Source: Vibrio alfacsensis (GTDB lineage Bacteria > Pseudomonadota > Gammaproteobacteria > Enterobacterales > Vibrionaceae). From it: a stretch of DNA of 64,000 bases. This document shows, piece by piece, positions 53,379 to 63,683 of this stretch; position 1 is the first letter of the stretch; every line of letters begins with the position of its first letter. The stretch lies in the NCBI RefSeq assembly GCF_003544875.1, contig NZ_CP032093.1:2666001-2730000 (forward strand). The letters run 5' to 3'. The notes beneath the pieces are model-generated. The model worked only from the letters and a program-made list of their open reading frames with translations, made no database searches and had not been told where the DNA came from. A program made the position numbers and the translations under genes.

Positions 53379-53604
53379 CGAGCACCTCTCTGAGTGAATC
53401 TTGTAGTTTACTCATTGTTATTGACTTGCTCAAAGGACTTGGCTCAACTTTTGTACAATCGTTACAAATAATTTTAAGCCTTTGCAAAAAATTTATTGCA
53501 CAGGTGGGCAATTACATGTAAAAGTGCAAAGTTTAGAGTAAATATCGTTCAAATTGAGTTAAACTACTGAGAATTAACCAATCTATTGACCGCGGGAATG
53601 GAAA
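53379..53604. other. nudF-tolC divergent promoter region
   Basis: About 225 bp holding both promoters. A TACAAT-like -10 is visible near 53452 on the plus strand but no matched -35; I cannot name regulators. No gene seen. Confidence 0.4.
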
Positions 53605-54927
53605 ATGAAAAAACTGCTTCCACTATTTATCAGTGCAGCGCTAGGCAGTATGAGTACGTCTGTATGGGCAGACTCTCTTGCTGAAATTTATGACTTAGCA
53701 AAACAAAACGATCCTCAACTACTCAGCGTTGCTGCACAACGTGATGCAGCATTTGAAGCGATCACTTCTAGCCGCAGTGCCCTATTACCACAAATCAACT
53801 TGACTGCGGGTTACAATCTGACTCGTGGTGATACTGACCCTGATGCAGGCGGCAGTATCTCAAATGATAAAAATGTTCTATCTGCAGGCGTTGGCTTCTC
53901 CCAAGAACTGTACAACCGTGCATCTTGGATCACGCTAGATACGGCAGAAAAATCTGCTCGTCAGGCAGATGCGTCATACGCGGCGACTCAACAAGGCCTG
54001 ATTCTTCGTGTTGCACAGGCTTACTTCGAAGTTCTACGTGCGCAAGACAATCTTGTTTTTGTGCGCGCAGAAAAAGCAGCGGTTGGCCGTCAGCTAGAGC
54101 AAACCAAACAACGTTTTGAAGTCGGTCTATCGGCAATCACCGACGTACACGATGCTCAAGCACAATACGATGGCGTACTTGCTGATGAAATATTGGCACA
54201 GAACTCTCTGATCAATAGCTACGAGTCTCTACGTGAAATCACAGGCCAAGAGCACAAAAACCTAAACGTACTGGATACGGCACGTTTCTCTGCAAGTCGT
54301 TCAAACAGTCCTGCAGATGTTCTTGTTGATGAAGCAAAAACAACCAACCTAAGCCTATTATCAGCTCGAATCTCTCAAGATATCGCTCGCGACAATATCT
54401 CCCTAGCAAGCTCTGGTCACCTGCCAACACTGTCACTTGATGGTGGTTATAATTATTCGGATCAAGCAGAAAGTAGCAGCGACAACACCACTGATGGCTT
54501 TAACATTGGTGTGAACCTAGCGGTACCACTATACACTGGTGGTAATATTACCTCGCAAACCAAACAAGCTGAGTTCGCGTATGTTGCTGCAAGTGAAGAT
54601 CTAGAGAAAGAATACCGTAGCGTCGTTAAAGATGTTCGCGCGCAAAACAACAACATCAACGCGTCCATCGGTGCGCTAAAAGCGTATGAGCAGTCTGTGG
54701 TTTCCGCACGCTCGGCACTAGAAGCAACGGAGGCAGGTTTTGATGTTGGTACTCGTACTATCGTCGATGTACTAGATTCAACACGTCGTCTATACGATGC
54801 AAACAAAAATCTATCTAACGCTCGTTACGACTACATCCTAAGCGTACTTCAGCTACGCCAAGCAGTAGGTACGCTAAGTGAGCAAGATATCCTAGATGTG
54901 AATGCCGGCCTAAAACCAGCAAACTAA
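53605..54927 (+). CDS. tolC: Outer membrane channel protein TolC
   Basis: 440-residue outer-membrane efflux duct used by RND and ABC pumps and type I secretion. Signal peptide about residues 1-22 (VWA-DS); then two homologous OEP halves (about 25-225 and 240-435) built of long helices and beta strands; the second contains GFNIGVNLAVPLYTGG. Shorter than E. coli TolC (493), which has a longer C-terminal extension, as usual for Vibrio. Next to nudF as in E. coli. The start has only a weak GGAA-like ribosome site. Confidence 0.96.
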   Translation: MKKLLPLFISAALGSMSTSVWADSLAEIYDLAKQNDPQLLSVAAQRDAAFEAITSSRSALLPQINLTAGYNLTRGDTDPDAGGSISNDKNVLSAGVGFSQELYNRASWITLDTAEKSARQADASYAATQQGLILRVAQAYFEVLRAQDNLVFVRAEKAAVGRQLEQTKQRFEVGLSAITDVHDAQAQYDGVLADEILAQNSLINSYESLREITGQEHKNLNVLDTARFSASRSNSPADVLVDEAKTTNLSLLSARISQDIARDNISLASSGHLPTLSLDGGYNYSDQAESSSDNTTDGFNIGVNLAVPLYTGGNITSQTKQAEFAYVAASEDLEKEYRSVVKDVRAQNNNINASIGALKAYEQSVVSARSALEATEAGFDVGTRTIVDVLDSTRRLYDANKNLSNARYDYILSVLQLRQAVGTLSEQDILDVNAGLKPAN

Positions 54928-54988
54928 CAGTTTGTTTATCTGAGCATTTATTTATATGAACATTCGTTTATCTAAATAAACAAATGCA

Positions 54989-55018
54989 AACGCCAGTTGG
55001 TTTTCCCACTGGCGTTTT
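54989..55018 (+). terminator. Intrinsic terminator of tolC
   Basis: Stem AACGCCAGT / ACTGGCGTT with a 12-base loop region (TGGTTTTCCC) and TTTTATTA, about 60 bp past the tolC stop. Confidence 0.82.
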
Positions 55019-55041
55019 ATTACGCTTTAGCAATGCCAAAC

Positions 55042-55068
55042 AAAAAAGGCCGCTCGAAAGCGACCTTT
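55042..55068 (-). terminator. Intrinsic terminator of glnE-hldE
   Basis: Minus-strand stem AAAGGTCGCT / AGCGGCCTTT with loop TTCG, followed by TTTTG, about 38 bp past the hldE stop. Confidence 0.88.
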
Positions 55069-55105
55069 AACAATCAGTGTTAACAATCAGTTTGGCGAAT
55101 AAGGA

Positions 55106-56536
55106 TTACCCCTTGCCACCTTTGATTGCATTGATGATTTCACTGGTAGAGCAACCGTCTTCAAAGTTTAATACGCGAACTTCACCACCTGCGGCAATCA
55201 CTTCTTTACCACCTGCGATGTCTTCTGGTTTGTAGTCACCACCTTTAACAAGCATGCTTGGTAGCACTTCTGAGATCAAACGTTGCGGTGTGTCTTCACT
55301 AAACGGCACCACCCAATCCACGGCGCCAAGACCCGCTAGTACCGCCATTCGACGATCGGTTGGATTAACAGGACGGCCAGGACCTTTTAGACGTTTTACC
55401 GACTCATCGGTGTTGACGGCAACGATGAGGCGATCGCCTAACTCTGCAGCGTGGTTTAGGTAAGAGACGTGACCGGCGTGCAAAATGTCGAAACACCCGT
55501 TGGTCATCACCACTTTCTCACCTTTTGCGCGTGCTTTCTTCACCGCTTCAATCAAGGCTTGCTCTGTGACCACACCATAGTCCGTATCTTGACTGCCGTG
55601 CACCGCTTCTGCCAATTCAATTTCAGATAACGTTGATGTACCCAGTTTACCAACCACAACACCCGCTGCCGCGTTCGCTAATGCACACGCTTCTTCAAAT
55701 GATTTACCCGCGGCAACTGACGACGCCAATACAGAAATCACCGTATCTCCGGCACCTGTCACGTCATACACTTCTTTTGCTTGGGTTGGTAAATGGAACG
55801 GCTCTTGACCACGACGAATCAACGTCATGCCATTTTCACTGCGTGTCACCAACAAGGCTTCGAAATCAAATTCTTCAACCAATGCCAGTGCTTTTTCCAC
55901 TAGCTCTTGCTCAGACTTCACTTTGCCGACAACATCTTCAAACTCTTTCATGTTTGGAGTCAGCAGTGTCGCGCCGCGGTAGCGTTCAAAGTCTGCACCT
56001 TTTGGATCGATAAAGACAGGAACATTCGCCGCTCGCGCTTTTTGAATATATGCCTGAACATGCTCCAACGTACCTTTTGCATAATCTGACAAAATCACAG
56101 CTTTTACACTTGAAAGCGCCGTTTCCATGCGAGCAATGACAGGTTCAGAATCCGTATTTTCGAATTTGTCTTCAAAATCAAGACGGATAAGCTGCTGACC
56201 ACGGCTCATGACACGCAACTTCGTGATGGTTGGGTATTCAGGTAAAGCAACAAAATCGCACTTCACTTTCAAAGAAGTGAGCGTCTCTGTAAGCACTTTT
56301 GCTGGCTCATCCATACCTGTTAGACCAACAATGTGAGCATGACCACCTAATGACGCAATGTTCATCGCAACGTTCGCTGCACCACCAGGACGCTCTTCAT
56401 TGTTTTCTACTTTTACAACAGGTACTGGCGCTTCAGGAGAGATACGTCCAGTCGGGCCATACCAGTAACGATCTAGCATGACATCGCCGATGATAAGCAC
56501 ACCCGCGCTGCTGTAATCAGGTAGAATTGGTTTCAT
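55106..56536 (-). CDS. hldE: Bifunctional heptose 7-phosphate kinase/heptose 1-phosphate adenylyltransferase
   Basis: 476-residue fusion enzyme that makes ADP-D-glycero-heptose for the LPS inner core. N-terminal ribokinase-like domain (about 1-318; [20 protein letters not shown] and [20 protein letters not shown]) and C-terminal cytidylyltransferase-like domain (about 344-476) with [16 protein letters not shown], the HxGH nucleotide site. Start at 56536 (MKPILPDYS) has GGAG upstream; an ATG 13 codons earlier lies outside the family start. Follows glnE. Confidence 0.97.
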   Translation of the reverse strand: MKPILPDYSSAGVLIIGDVMLDRYWYGPTGRISPEAPVPVVKVENNEERPGGAANVAMNIASLGGHAHIVGLTGMDEPAKVLTETLTSLKVKCDFVALPEYPTITKLRVMSRGQQLIRLDFEDKFENTDSEPVIARMETALSSVKAVILSDYAKGTLEHVQAYIQKARAANVPVFIDPKGADFERYRGATLLTPNMKEFEDVVGKVKSEQELVEKALALVEEFDFEALLVTRSENGMTLIRRGQEPFHLPTQAKEVYDVTGAGDTVISVLASSVAAGKSFEEACALANAAAGVVVGKLGTSTLSEIELAEAVHGSQDTDYGVVTEQALIEAVKKARAKGEKVVMTNGCFDILHAGHVSYLNHAAELGDRLIVAVNTDESVKRLKGPGRPVNPTDRRMAVLAGLGAVDWVVPFSEDTPQRLISEVLPSMLVKGGDYKPEDIAGGKEVIAAGGEVRVLNFEDGCSTSEIINAIKGGKG

Positions 56537-56602
56537 TATTGGTCTCCAAAAATTTAATCGCAGTGAGTTTAACACAGCCTTTTTCTAGGCAGAACCTCAG
56601 GG

Positions 56603-59446
56603 TTAAGAGAACCACTGATTCCATGCATGTTTCACCCACTCTCGTTCAGCCACAAACTTGTCCTCTGCTACATCAGCATCCAGATTCAACAAATTTCGAC
56701 GATGAATTTCGTCACGCATAGACGTGTAGGCTCGCGTCAATTGCATCGCTTGATCTTCTTCCATCACACCTTGAGCAATTAAGGTTTCGAAAATACGCAC
56801 GTTATCGCACCAACGGATAAGTTTTGGTTTACTGTGACTGTAGTTGAGCACCAAATATTGAGCGAGAAATTCAATGTCGGTAATGCCGCCTTGATCTTGT
56901 TTAAGCATAAAGCGACCGGACTTTTTACCACCTAGATGGCCACGCATTTTCTCGCGCATATCGACCACTTCTTTCTTCAGTGCATCTTGATCGCGCGTTT
57001 TACACAGCACATCATGACGCGTGTTGTGGAAAGCAATCGCAAGCGGCTCATCGCCATAAATCATACGCGCACGCACTAACGCCTGATGCTCCCACGTCCA
57101 AGCATCTTGATGTTGATAATCATCAAACGCGTCAGTTGGACTCACTAATAGGCCTGATGCGCCCGATGGACGTAGTCGAGTGTCGACTTCATACAAAATG
57201 CCTGATGCCGTTCGGGTAGAAAAAATATGAATAATTCGCTGCGCCAAGCGAAGATAAAACTGACGACCATCGATCTCTTTTTTGCCATCAGTGTAGACGC
57301 TCACTGGGCAATCGTGCATAAACACGATATCAAGATCCGAGTTATAACCTAACTCCCAACCGCCCACTTTCCCGTAGCCGATCACGGCAAAACCTTTCCC
57401 CTCACGGTCTTTTACGTGAGTGGGTTCACCATACTTTTCGGACACTTGGAGCCAAGCTTGATTGATCACCGCTTCAACCACCGCTTCTGCTAAGTAAGTT
57501 AAGTGATCGCTCACTTTCATCACAGGTAATACGCCTGCAATATCGGCGGCAGCAATGCGCAAGATGCAAATCTGTTTAAACTGGCGCAACGCTTCCATTT
57601 GCTGTTCCATGTCATCTTCTGGAATACGCGCAAGGAAATCTCGTAGCTCTGTCCGGTAGCTTTCTAACGGGATTGGATTGTACAGGTGCTGAGGATCAAT
57701 CAGCTCATCAAGCAAAATTGGATAGCGTGAAAGCTGCTCGGAAATCATCGGACTTGCGGTACATAAACGAACCAATTGAACTAACGCTGCAGGGTGTTCG
57801 TCCAACAGTTCAAGATAAGTAGTACGCGTACAAATATTGTGCAGCAAATGCAAAACACGTGGTAAACCAAACTGGGCATCTGGATGAGCAAAAACCGCAT
57901 TAAAGACTTTCGGCATGAGCTTCGTTAACACGTCTCGTCCACGAGGGCCAAGCGTCTTCTTCGCGAGATCCGCTTTAAACTGCATGATGGTTTTTGCCAA
58001 CTCTGCCGGATTATCTGCTTCAATGTCATTTTGCAGAACATGCTCCAACACATCTGATTTGGCTGCCATGTCCCATAGTTCATGAAAGTGTCGCGGCACC
58101 GCTTCAGCTTCGTCATCGTCGTCATCACCAATGAGCGTCTCAAACACATTGTGTACATTGCTCATATGTTGCTGGGTTTGAATAACCAATGCCTCCCACG
58201 ATTCAAAACGCATCGCCGTCGCAAGCTTGAGACGGTCCTCATCACAATCAGGCAAGGTTTGAGTTTGTTTATCCGCCATGGCTTGCAGTAAGTTTTCAAG
58301 TTGACGTAAATACTTGTACGCCTGCTTAAGGTTCGTCACTTCGTGCTTCGCAAGTAACCCCAATTCGCCAATAGCATTTAAGGTTTCTAGTAGCCCGCGG
58401 CCTCTCAATGAGGGCTCTCGTCCCCCTCGAATCAGTTGGAAAACTTGCGCAATAAACTCGATCTCTCGAATGCCACCGGCACCCAATTTAATATTATTGC
58501 TTAAGCCTCGACGACGCACCTCACTGCTGATCATCGATTTCATACGACGCAAAGATTGGATCGCACTGAAATCGATATAACGGCGAAATACAAACGGACG
58601 CAGCATTTGGCGCAACTCTTGATATTGTGGGTACATTTCGCACCCCATGACTCGCGCTTTAATCATGGCGTAACGCTCCCAATCGCGACCTTGCTCTTGG
58701 TAGTAATCTTCCAAGGCTGCATAACTCATCACTAATGGCCCACTTTCCCCAAATGGGCGTAAACGCATATCGACTCGGTAGCAGAAACCATCAAAAGTCT
58801 GTTGATCTAATGCCTTGATAATGCGCTGACCCAAACGAGTAAAGAACTGAGCATTGGCAATACTACGGCGCGCGCCTTGAGTTTCACCGTTCTCTGGATA
58901 AGTGAAGATCAAGTCAATATCAGAAGAAAAATTCAGTTCACCACCGCCTAGCTTTCCCATACCAATAATCAGCATAGGTTGCGCTTCACCAGCGGCATTG
59001 GTTGGGGTGCCCCACTCATTGCAACAGATCTTGTACTGCCACTGGTAGGTCTCGAAAATCATCGCTTCGGCCAGTTGAGACAGATGACGAAGAGATGCTT
59101 CCAACGTCCAAGCGTGAGTAAAGTCTTTCCACGCGATATAAACCATCTCGCGGTTACGGAACTGACGTAATACACGGTGACCCGACATTTCATCTTGGCA
59201 CTCTGCTAATAGCGCAGCAAGACGTTCTCGATAACTAGACGATCGACTGTTTTCTATCAGCATTGCTGGCAAATCTTGAGCGAGCTTTTCATCGCGATGA
59301 ATCGCTTCGGTGATGAACTTGCTAAGACCAGACACAAAATGAAATTGTTCGGCAACTTCTGTTGGCCAATGTTGAAAGTATCCTGCATTTTCCGCATGTT
59401 GAACGGCAGAATCCGCGACAGAAATCAGTGACGATGGCAGTTGCAT
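56603..59446 (-). CDS. glnE: Bifunctional glutamine synthetase adenylyltransferase/deadenylase
   Basis: 947-residue enzyme that switches glutamine synthetase off (adenylylation) and on (removal), under PII control. Two nucleotidyltransferase domains with matching active-site motifs: GMGKLGGGELNFSSDIDLIF near residue 165 (removase side) and GYGKVGGWELGYNSDLDIVF near residue 690 (transferase side). Start at 59446 (MQLPSSLIS) has AGGAAG upstream. Preceded by the chemoreceptor terminator; hldE follows by 66 bp. Confidence 0.97.
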   Translation of the reverse strand: MQLPSSLISVADSAVQHAENAGYFQHWPTEVAEQFHFVSGLSKFITEAIHRDEKLAQDLPAMLIENSRSSSYRERLAALLAECQDEMSGHRVLRQFRNREMVYIAWKDFTHAWTLEASLRHLSQLAEAMIFETYQWQYKICCNEWGTPTNAAGEAQPMLIIGMGKLGGGELNFSSDIDLIFTYPENGETQGARRSIANAQFFTRLGQRIIKALDQQTFDGFCYRVDMRLRPFGESGPLVMSYAALEDYYQEQGRDWERYAMIKARVMGCEMYPQYQELRQMLRPFVFRRYIDFSAIQSLRRMKSMISSEVRRRGLSNNIKLGAGGIREIEFIAQVFQLIRGGREPSLRGRGLLETLNAIGELGLLAKHEVTNLKQAYKYLRQLENLLQAMADKQTQTLPDCDEDRLKLATAMRFESWEALVIQTQQHMSNVHNVFETLIGDDDDDEAEAVPRHFHELWDMAAKSDVLEHVLQNDIEADNPAELAKTIMQFKADLAKKTLGPRGRDVLTKLMPKVFNAVFAHPDAQFGLPRVLHLLHNICTRTTYLELLDEHPAALVQLVRLCTASPMISEQLSRYPILLDELIDPQHLYNPIPLESYRTELRDFLARIPEDDMEQQMEALRQFKQICILRIAAADIAGVLPVMKVSDHLTYLAEAVVEAVINQAWLQVSEKYGEPTHVKDREGKGFAVIGYGKVGGWELGYNSDLDIVFMHDCPVSVYTDGKKEIDGRQFYLRLAQRIIHIFSTRTASGILYEVDTRLRPSGASGLLVSPTDAFDDYQHQDAWTWEHQALVRARMIYGDEPLAIAFHNTRHDVLCKTRDQDALKKEVVDMREKMRGHLGGKKSGRFMLKQDQGGITDIEFLAQYLVLNYSHSKPKLIRWCDNVRIFETLIAQGVMEEDQAMQLTRAYTSMRDEIHRRNLLNLDADVAEDKFVAEREWVKHAWNQWFS

Positions 59447-59497
59447 TTTTCTTCCTTGTTTGAAAAGCACACTCTATTTATACCAGAGTTAAGGCAA

Positions 59498-59532
59498 ATA
59501 AAAACGCCCACAAAATGTTTGCGGGCGTTTTA
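59498..59532 (-). terminator. Intrinsic terminator of the chemoreceptor gene
   Basis: Stem AAAACGCCC(A)CAAA / TTTG(C)GGGCGTTTT with a 3-base loop; on the minus strand followed by TATTTG, between the chemoreceptor and glnE. Confidence 0.88.
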
Positions 59533-59548
59533 TTAAAGTGAAGCAAGA

Positions 59549-60805
59549 TTAAACTTGGAATGTGTTAATCTTCTTATCAAGTTCGCCAGCATTGTTTTGC
59601 ATCATTTCTGCCGTTTCTAACAGTTCTGTCATGACTACCACTGAGCCCTCAACCAGTTCTCGAACATTCGTCAGGTTTTGGCTCATCTCTTCTGCGACAC
59701 TACTTTGCTGACCAGATGCCGTCGCAATCTGGAAGTTCATGTCATTAATTTGGGTAACCTGGCCGACAATACCATCTAATTCAGTACCCGCATTAGACAC
59801 CAGCTCAACGCCCTCTGCAGCTTCCACCACGCTTTTTTCCATGAGCTCAACGGCAGACTCTGCGCTATTTTGCAGCTGTGTAATCATCTCTTGAATTTCA
59901 ATCGTTGCTTGTTGAGTGCGCTGAGCAAGATTACGAACTTCATCCGCAACAACCGCAAAACCACGCCCCGCTTCACCAGCACGCGCCGCTTCAATTGCCG
60001 CATTCAAAGCCAGCAAGTTGGTTTGTTCAGAGATGCCTTGAATAGTACCAACAACACTGCCGATGGCTTCAACGCGCTCTTCTACTTGATTGACGGCATT
60101 AGCAGAAGAACTAATGTCGGTAGAAAGCTCACTCATTTTAGACATGGTTTTTTGCAAGAACTGCTGCCCAGTCACCGCCTGCTTTGAGGCTTGTTCCGTG
60201 AGAGATGACGCCGTTTGAGCATGCTCTGCCACAGTTTGAACCGTAGAGGACATTTCACTCATGGCCGTCGCTAACTGATCGATTTCGTTGAACTCATCTT
60301 GCGCGGAGTCTTTGGTTTCTGACATGCTCATCGTCATGACTTCAGTGAGTGTTGCTAACTCATCAGATGCAGTGATCTGAAGCTGAATCACATCGTGCAG
60401 TTGGCGGCGTGTTATCTCTAGCTCACGAGCTACATCGCCATATTCATCTTTACAGTCCATATCAAACGGCACTGAAAGGTTTTTACTAGCCATCAGCTTT
60501 ATGGCCTCACTTAAATACTGCGTCTGACGTAGCATCACTCGCGCTGCAGCAAGCAATAATACAACAAAGACAATAATCAAGATCGCGGTCTGCCATGCGA
60601 CTTGAGTTAGGTAAGCTTCATAGTGTTGTTGGGCAATTTGCTCATTGTGTGTTGCTGCTAATAATGAATCATGAAATGTATTTGCATCCCACAATTGCTT
60701 TGCCACGATTAAGACGGTACTGAACACCATCAGCATGACCATTTTAGGGACAAGCTTAATGTCGGATATCACCCTTTCCCACGGCTTAAATGCCAGCTTT
60801 TCCAT
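59549..60805 (-). CDS. Methyl-accepting chemotaxis protein with a minimal periplasmic region
   Basis: 418-residue chemoreceptor. Two membrane helices (about residues 20-40 and 72-93) enclose only about 30 periplasmic residues, too few for a dCache, 4HB or similar ligand domain. A HAMP domain (about 94-146) follows, then the methyl-accepting coiled coil with the conserved hairpin tip [20 protein letters not shown] (about 268-287) that binds CheA and CheW. The C-terminus lacks a NWETF-type CheR-docking pentapeptide. It is a single gene with its own terminator; the signal it senses is unknown and may be intramembrane, pH, redox or partner-mediated. Confidence 0.92.
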   Translation of the reverse strand: MEKLAFKPWERVISDIKLVPKMVMLMVFSTVLIVAKQLWDANTFHDSLLAATHNEQIAQQHYEAYLTQVAWQTAILIIVFVVLLLAAARVMLRQTQYLSEAIKLMASKNLSVPFDMDCKDEYGDVARELEITRRQLHDVIQLQITASDELATLTEVMTMSMSETKDSAQDEFNEIDQLATAMSEMSSTVQTVAEHAQTASSLTEQASKQAVTGQQFLQKTMSKMSELSTDISSSANAVNQVEERVEAIGSVVGTIQGISEQTNLLALNAAIEAARAGEAGRGFAVVADEVRNLAQRTQQATIEIQEMITQLQNSAESAVELMEKSVVEAAEGVELVSNAGTELDGIVGQVTQINDMNFQIATASGQQSSVAEEMSQNLTNVRELVEGSVVVMTELLETAEMMQNNAGELDKKINTFQV

Positions 60806-61093
60806 CGTCCATCCTCCGTCTATTTATACTTCTACTGCTTAAGTCGTTCTATTTACTTCAATATTAGCGAACGAACCATGGTATCAAAGACATCTCTAAT
60901 CTAGGTATTCTTACCCTCATTAATCGTCTCAAATGTGACATCTCATTGATTCCGCGCCATTGGTTCTCAAATGCTCAATCATTCTATCGGCGTTAATTTT
61001 ATAAACTGTAGACTTTTATGCGCTCACTCTTTTTGGCTGTGACCTTACGCATGAAATGAGAACGAGAAAAAGCTCCATACCGAAATACCGCAC
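60806..61093. other. Chemoreceptor-ygiF spacer; no gene seen
   Basis: About 290 bp, AT-rich, holding the presumed chemoreceptor promoter. I see no open frame with a ribosome site and no clear operator. Confidence 0.4.
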
Positions 61094-61122
61094 AAAAAAA
61101 ATAGGGCTCGATGCCCTATTTC
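61094..61122 (-). terminator. Intrinsic terminator of ygiF
   Basis: Minus-strand stem AATAGGGCA/C / G/AGCCCTATT with a CGAG-like loop and seven or more T after it, 12 bp past the ygiF stop. Confidence 0.88.
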
Positions 61123-61133
61123 TTATTCAATCT

Positions 61134-62666
61134 TTATTCTTGCCAATATGGCTCAACTTCAACACCGATAGCGCGAGTCTGATCCATGGCATGTAAAATT
61201 GATCGCTCCTGACGCGTTAACCAACGCTCTAATTGCTCTTGCTCTTCGTCCTCAAGCATACCCACCATTGGCAATAAATGATTTAGCATTAAAAGATCAT
61301 CGATACCGTGCACTAAATCAGCCCATGGTAAACGAAAACTATTGCGCTCTTCCGCATCGTACAAGCTCGCAAAACCAATGCCCGTGTACAAGTTACGTAA
61401 TAAACGATAACGCTGATCGATGTATTCTTGCGCAGACAACTGACGCTCTGCAGGAAATGCTTCCATTAGCTCTGCCCAAGTTCGATCCAACTGCATAACG
61501 GAAAACGGTTGAATGTTACTGGTTATCTTCTCGCGGGCTTTATCGTCCAAAAACGGTTGCCAACCACGGGTCAAAATCCAACGACTCAAGTCTAAGAGAA
61601 GTCCGGTGTAACGCGCAGAGCTCAACAATTCCAATACTTGTTCACGGCTTGGCAGTTCTTCAAGTTGCTGAGTAAGCTCTGATACAAGGAACTTACGCGC
61701 ATCAAGCTTACGCAGTACGTTACCTTTATCATCCAACAACTCTTCTAAATGTGCGTGCTCATCGAGCCACTCTAGCTCTTCTTCAAGCCACTTCATTTCT
61801 TGGCGCAGAATCGCACTCGCTCGACGTGGTACTATGCTGCCAAAGATAGTAAATGTCTGACGAATAAAACGAATGGCATTAACAATTTCACGCAACGCTT
61901 CAACACAATCACGTTCGGTGTAAATTTGCTCGTGGTAATGCCAATGTGCAAGAGCGTGCTCTAAAGAATTAATAAGGCAATATTCCACGGTGTCGTGCTT
62001 GGTACTGTCGACTAACGCCAGTGGCTTGACTTCATCACCCGCATAACCTGTTGCTAAACGATAACCTTTCGCCGCTTTACTCATATTGCCAAGGCGCATA
62101 CCACCTGATTCACACAAACTGCGAGCAAGCGTAAATAACGCATCCGTTTGGCCCGATTTTAGCTCTAATTCCACTTCGCAGATTGGCGTTTGTCTTTCTT
62201 CACCATCTTCACCTTGGGCAATAACCGCCCCTTGGTCAAAGGCCACTTCAATTTGACTGCCATCAGCCATACCAATTAACCACTGCTCACGTGTGAAGTT
62301 GGTCGAAAAAAGAGGCGTTAGTTCAGATTGCAGCGTGGCGATGTCTTTACCTGCTGGCCAGATATCAGATGGGTGAAGTGTGAGCTCAGGATCATTATTA
62401 ATGTGCTCAGCATTATATTCTGGTCTTTGATGAAGACCCGCAACAACACGCCCGGCTGTTTTTACTGTTTGAACAAATACATCATCAAAACGACGAATTC
62501 TTAAGCCAATATCGTGCTTGCGTAGCCAGTTATCAGCGGTATCAAAGTAAGTGTTACCCAAGTCTCGACAACTGTGCTGAAGTACTTTGGTTTCAGAAAT
62601 TTTGTTTTTCAAAGTTTCTGAAAATTCTGGAGAAACAAAAAACTTCAGTTCTATCTCGGTTTCCAT
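61134..62666 (-). CDS. ygiF: Inorganic triphosphatase YgiF (CYTH-CHAD)
   Basis: 510-residue fusion of an N-terminal CYTH triphosphate-tunnel domain (about 1-200; EIELK motif at the start) and a C-terminal helical CHAD domain (about 220-500), which binds polyphosphate in relatives. E. coli YgiF hydrolyses inorganic triphosphate. Start at 62666 (METEIELKF) chosen: AAGG lies at good distance; ATG at 62672 is too close to that site. Neighbour of glnE in E. coli too. Confidence 0.93.
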   Translation of the reverse strand: METEIELKFFVSPEFSETLKNKISETKVLQHSCRDLGNTYFDTADNWLRKHDIGLRIRRFDDVFVQTVKTAGRVVAGLHQRPEYNAEHINNDPELTLHPSDIWPAGKDIATLQSELTPLFSTNFTREQWLIGMADGSQIEVAFDQGAVIAQGEDGEERQTPICEVELELKSGQTDALFTLARSLCESGGMRLGNMSKAAKGYRLATGYAGDEVKPLALVDSTKHDTVEYCLINSLEHALAHWHYHEQIYTERDCVEALREIVNAIRFIRQTFTIFGSIVPRRASAILRQEMKWLEEELEWLDEHAHLEELLDDKGNVLRKLDARKFLVSELTQQLEELPSREQVLELLSSARYTGLLLDLSRWILTRGWQPFLDDKAREKITSNIQPFSVMQLDRTWAELMEAFPAERQLSAQEYIDQRYRLLRNLYTGIGFASLYDAEERNSFRLPWADLVHGIDDLLMLNHLLPMVGMLEDEEQEQLERWLTRQERSILHAMDQTRAIGVEVEPYWQE

Positions 62667-62872
62667 AGCCATACCTTTCAAAGCAGATAGAAACAGGATA
62701 TTGCCTATTTTCCCCCTCGGCAAGAAAGAAATATCACCAGAATGATGATCTAAAACAGTTTTAAAGAGCCATTGAATGCGTTAACATGCGCGCCTTTATA
62801 GCCATCCGTTCAACATTTCGCCAAGAAATGGTGTATGTTTTTTTAAGGTTATAGCTATTAGGTTGAATGACC

Positions 62873-63553
62873 ATGCCAGTAAATACAATTATGGGGTTAT
62901 TTGCAAAGTCCCCTATTAAGCCTTTGCAACGCCACGTTGTGTGTGTCAACGAATGTTGTTCACACCTAGTTAAGTTCTTTGAAGTTTCTTCTAAAGGTGA
63001 CTGGGAAAAAGCATCTGAAATCCGTGCTCAAATTTCTCACCTAGAGAAAGAAGCGGACGTGCTAAAACGTGAAATTCGTCTAAAACTGCCTCGCGGTTTG
63101 TTTATGCCTGTCGATCGTACAGACATGCTTGAGCTACTTACTCAACAGGACAAACTAGCGAACTTGGCAAAAGATATTGCTGGCCGTGTATATGGTCGCC
63201 AACTTGTCATTCCTGAGGCACTCCAACCAAACTTCCTCGCTTACGTTCAACGTTGTCTTGATGCGGCTAACCAAGCGCAAAAAGTAATCAATGAACTTGA
63301 TGAATTACTAGAGACCGGCTTCAAAGGCCGTGAAGTAACGCTCGTTGCTGAAATGATTCATCAGTTGGACGCAATTGAAGATGACACCGATGCAATGCAG
63401 ATTGAACTACGCCAACAATTAATGGCGATTGAATCTGACATGAACCCTATCGATGTCATGTTCTTGTACAAGATTCTTGAATGGGTAGGTGGTATTGCCG
63501 ACCAAGCGCAGCGCGTAGGTGCTCGTTTGGAAGTCATGCTATCTCGATCTTAA
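62873..63553 (+). CDS. TIGR00153 family protein (DUF47, PhoU-like)
   Basis: 226-residue all-helical protein of the DUF47/TIGR00153 family, distant from PhoU, often encoded just upstream of Pit-type phosphate transporters and thought to regulate them. Helical repeats include ISHLEKEADVLKREIRLKLP and a second, matching MIHQLDAIEDDTDAMQIEL, each with the E(K/D)xD-type metal motif of PhoU-like proteins. ATG at 62867 (two codons earlier) is an alternative start. Co-oriented with the pit gene 130 bp downstream. Confidence 0.88.
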   Translation: MPVNTIMGLFAKSPIKPLQRHVVCVNECCSHLVKFFEVSSKGDWEKASEIRAQISHLEKEADVLKREIRLKLPRGLFMPVDRTDMLELLTQQDKLANLAKDIAGRVYGRQLVIPEALQPNFLAYVQRCLDAANQAQKVINELDELLETGFKGREVTLVAEMIHQLDAIEDDTDAMQIELRQQLMAIESDMNPIDVMFLYKILEWVGGIADQAQRVGARLEVMLSRS

Positions 63554-63602
63554 AACATAAGTTAACGACATAACGAAGAGCACGATTAGCGCCTGTCACA
63601 TG

Positions 63603-63624
63603 GACGATGAGTATTTTCATCGTC
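63603..63624 (+). other. Perfect hairpin in the DUF47-pit spacer
   Basis: Eight-base perfect arms GACGATGA / TCATCGTC with a 6-base loop, 50 bp past the DUF47-gene stop. No T run, so it is probably not an intrinsic terminator; it may set mRNA stability or processing. Confidence 0.6.
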
Positions 63625-63683
63625 TAATGGGTTAATGCGCGTCAAATTTTGCTCCGCTTGTTATAAAACAACTAGGTATTACG

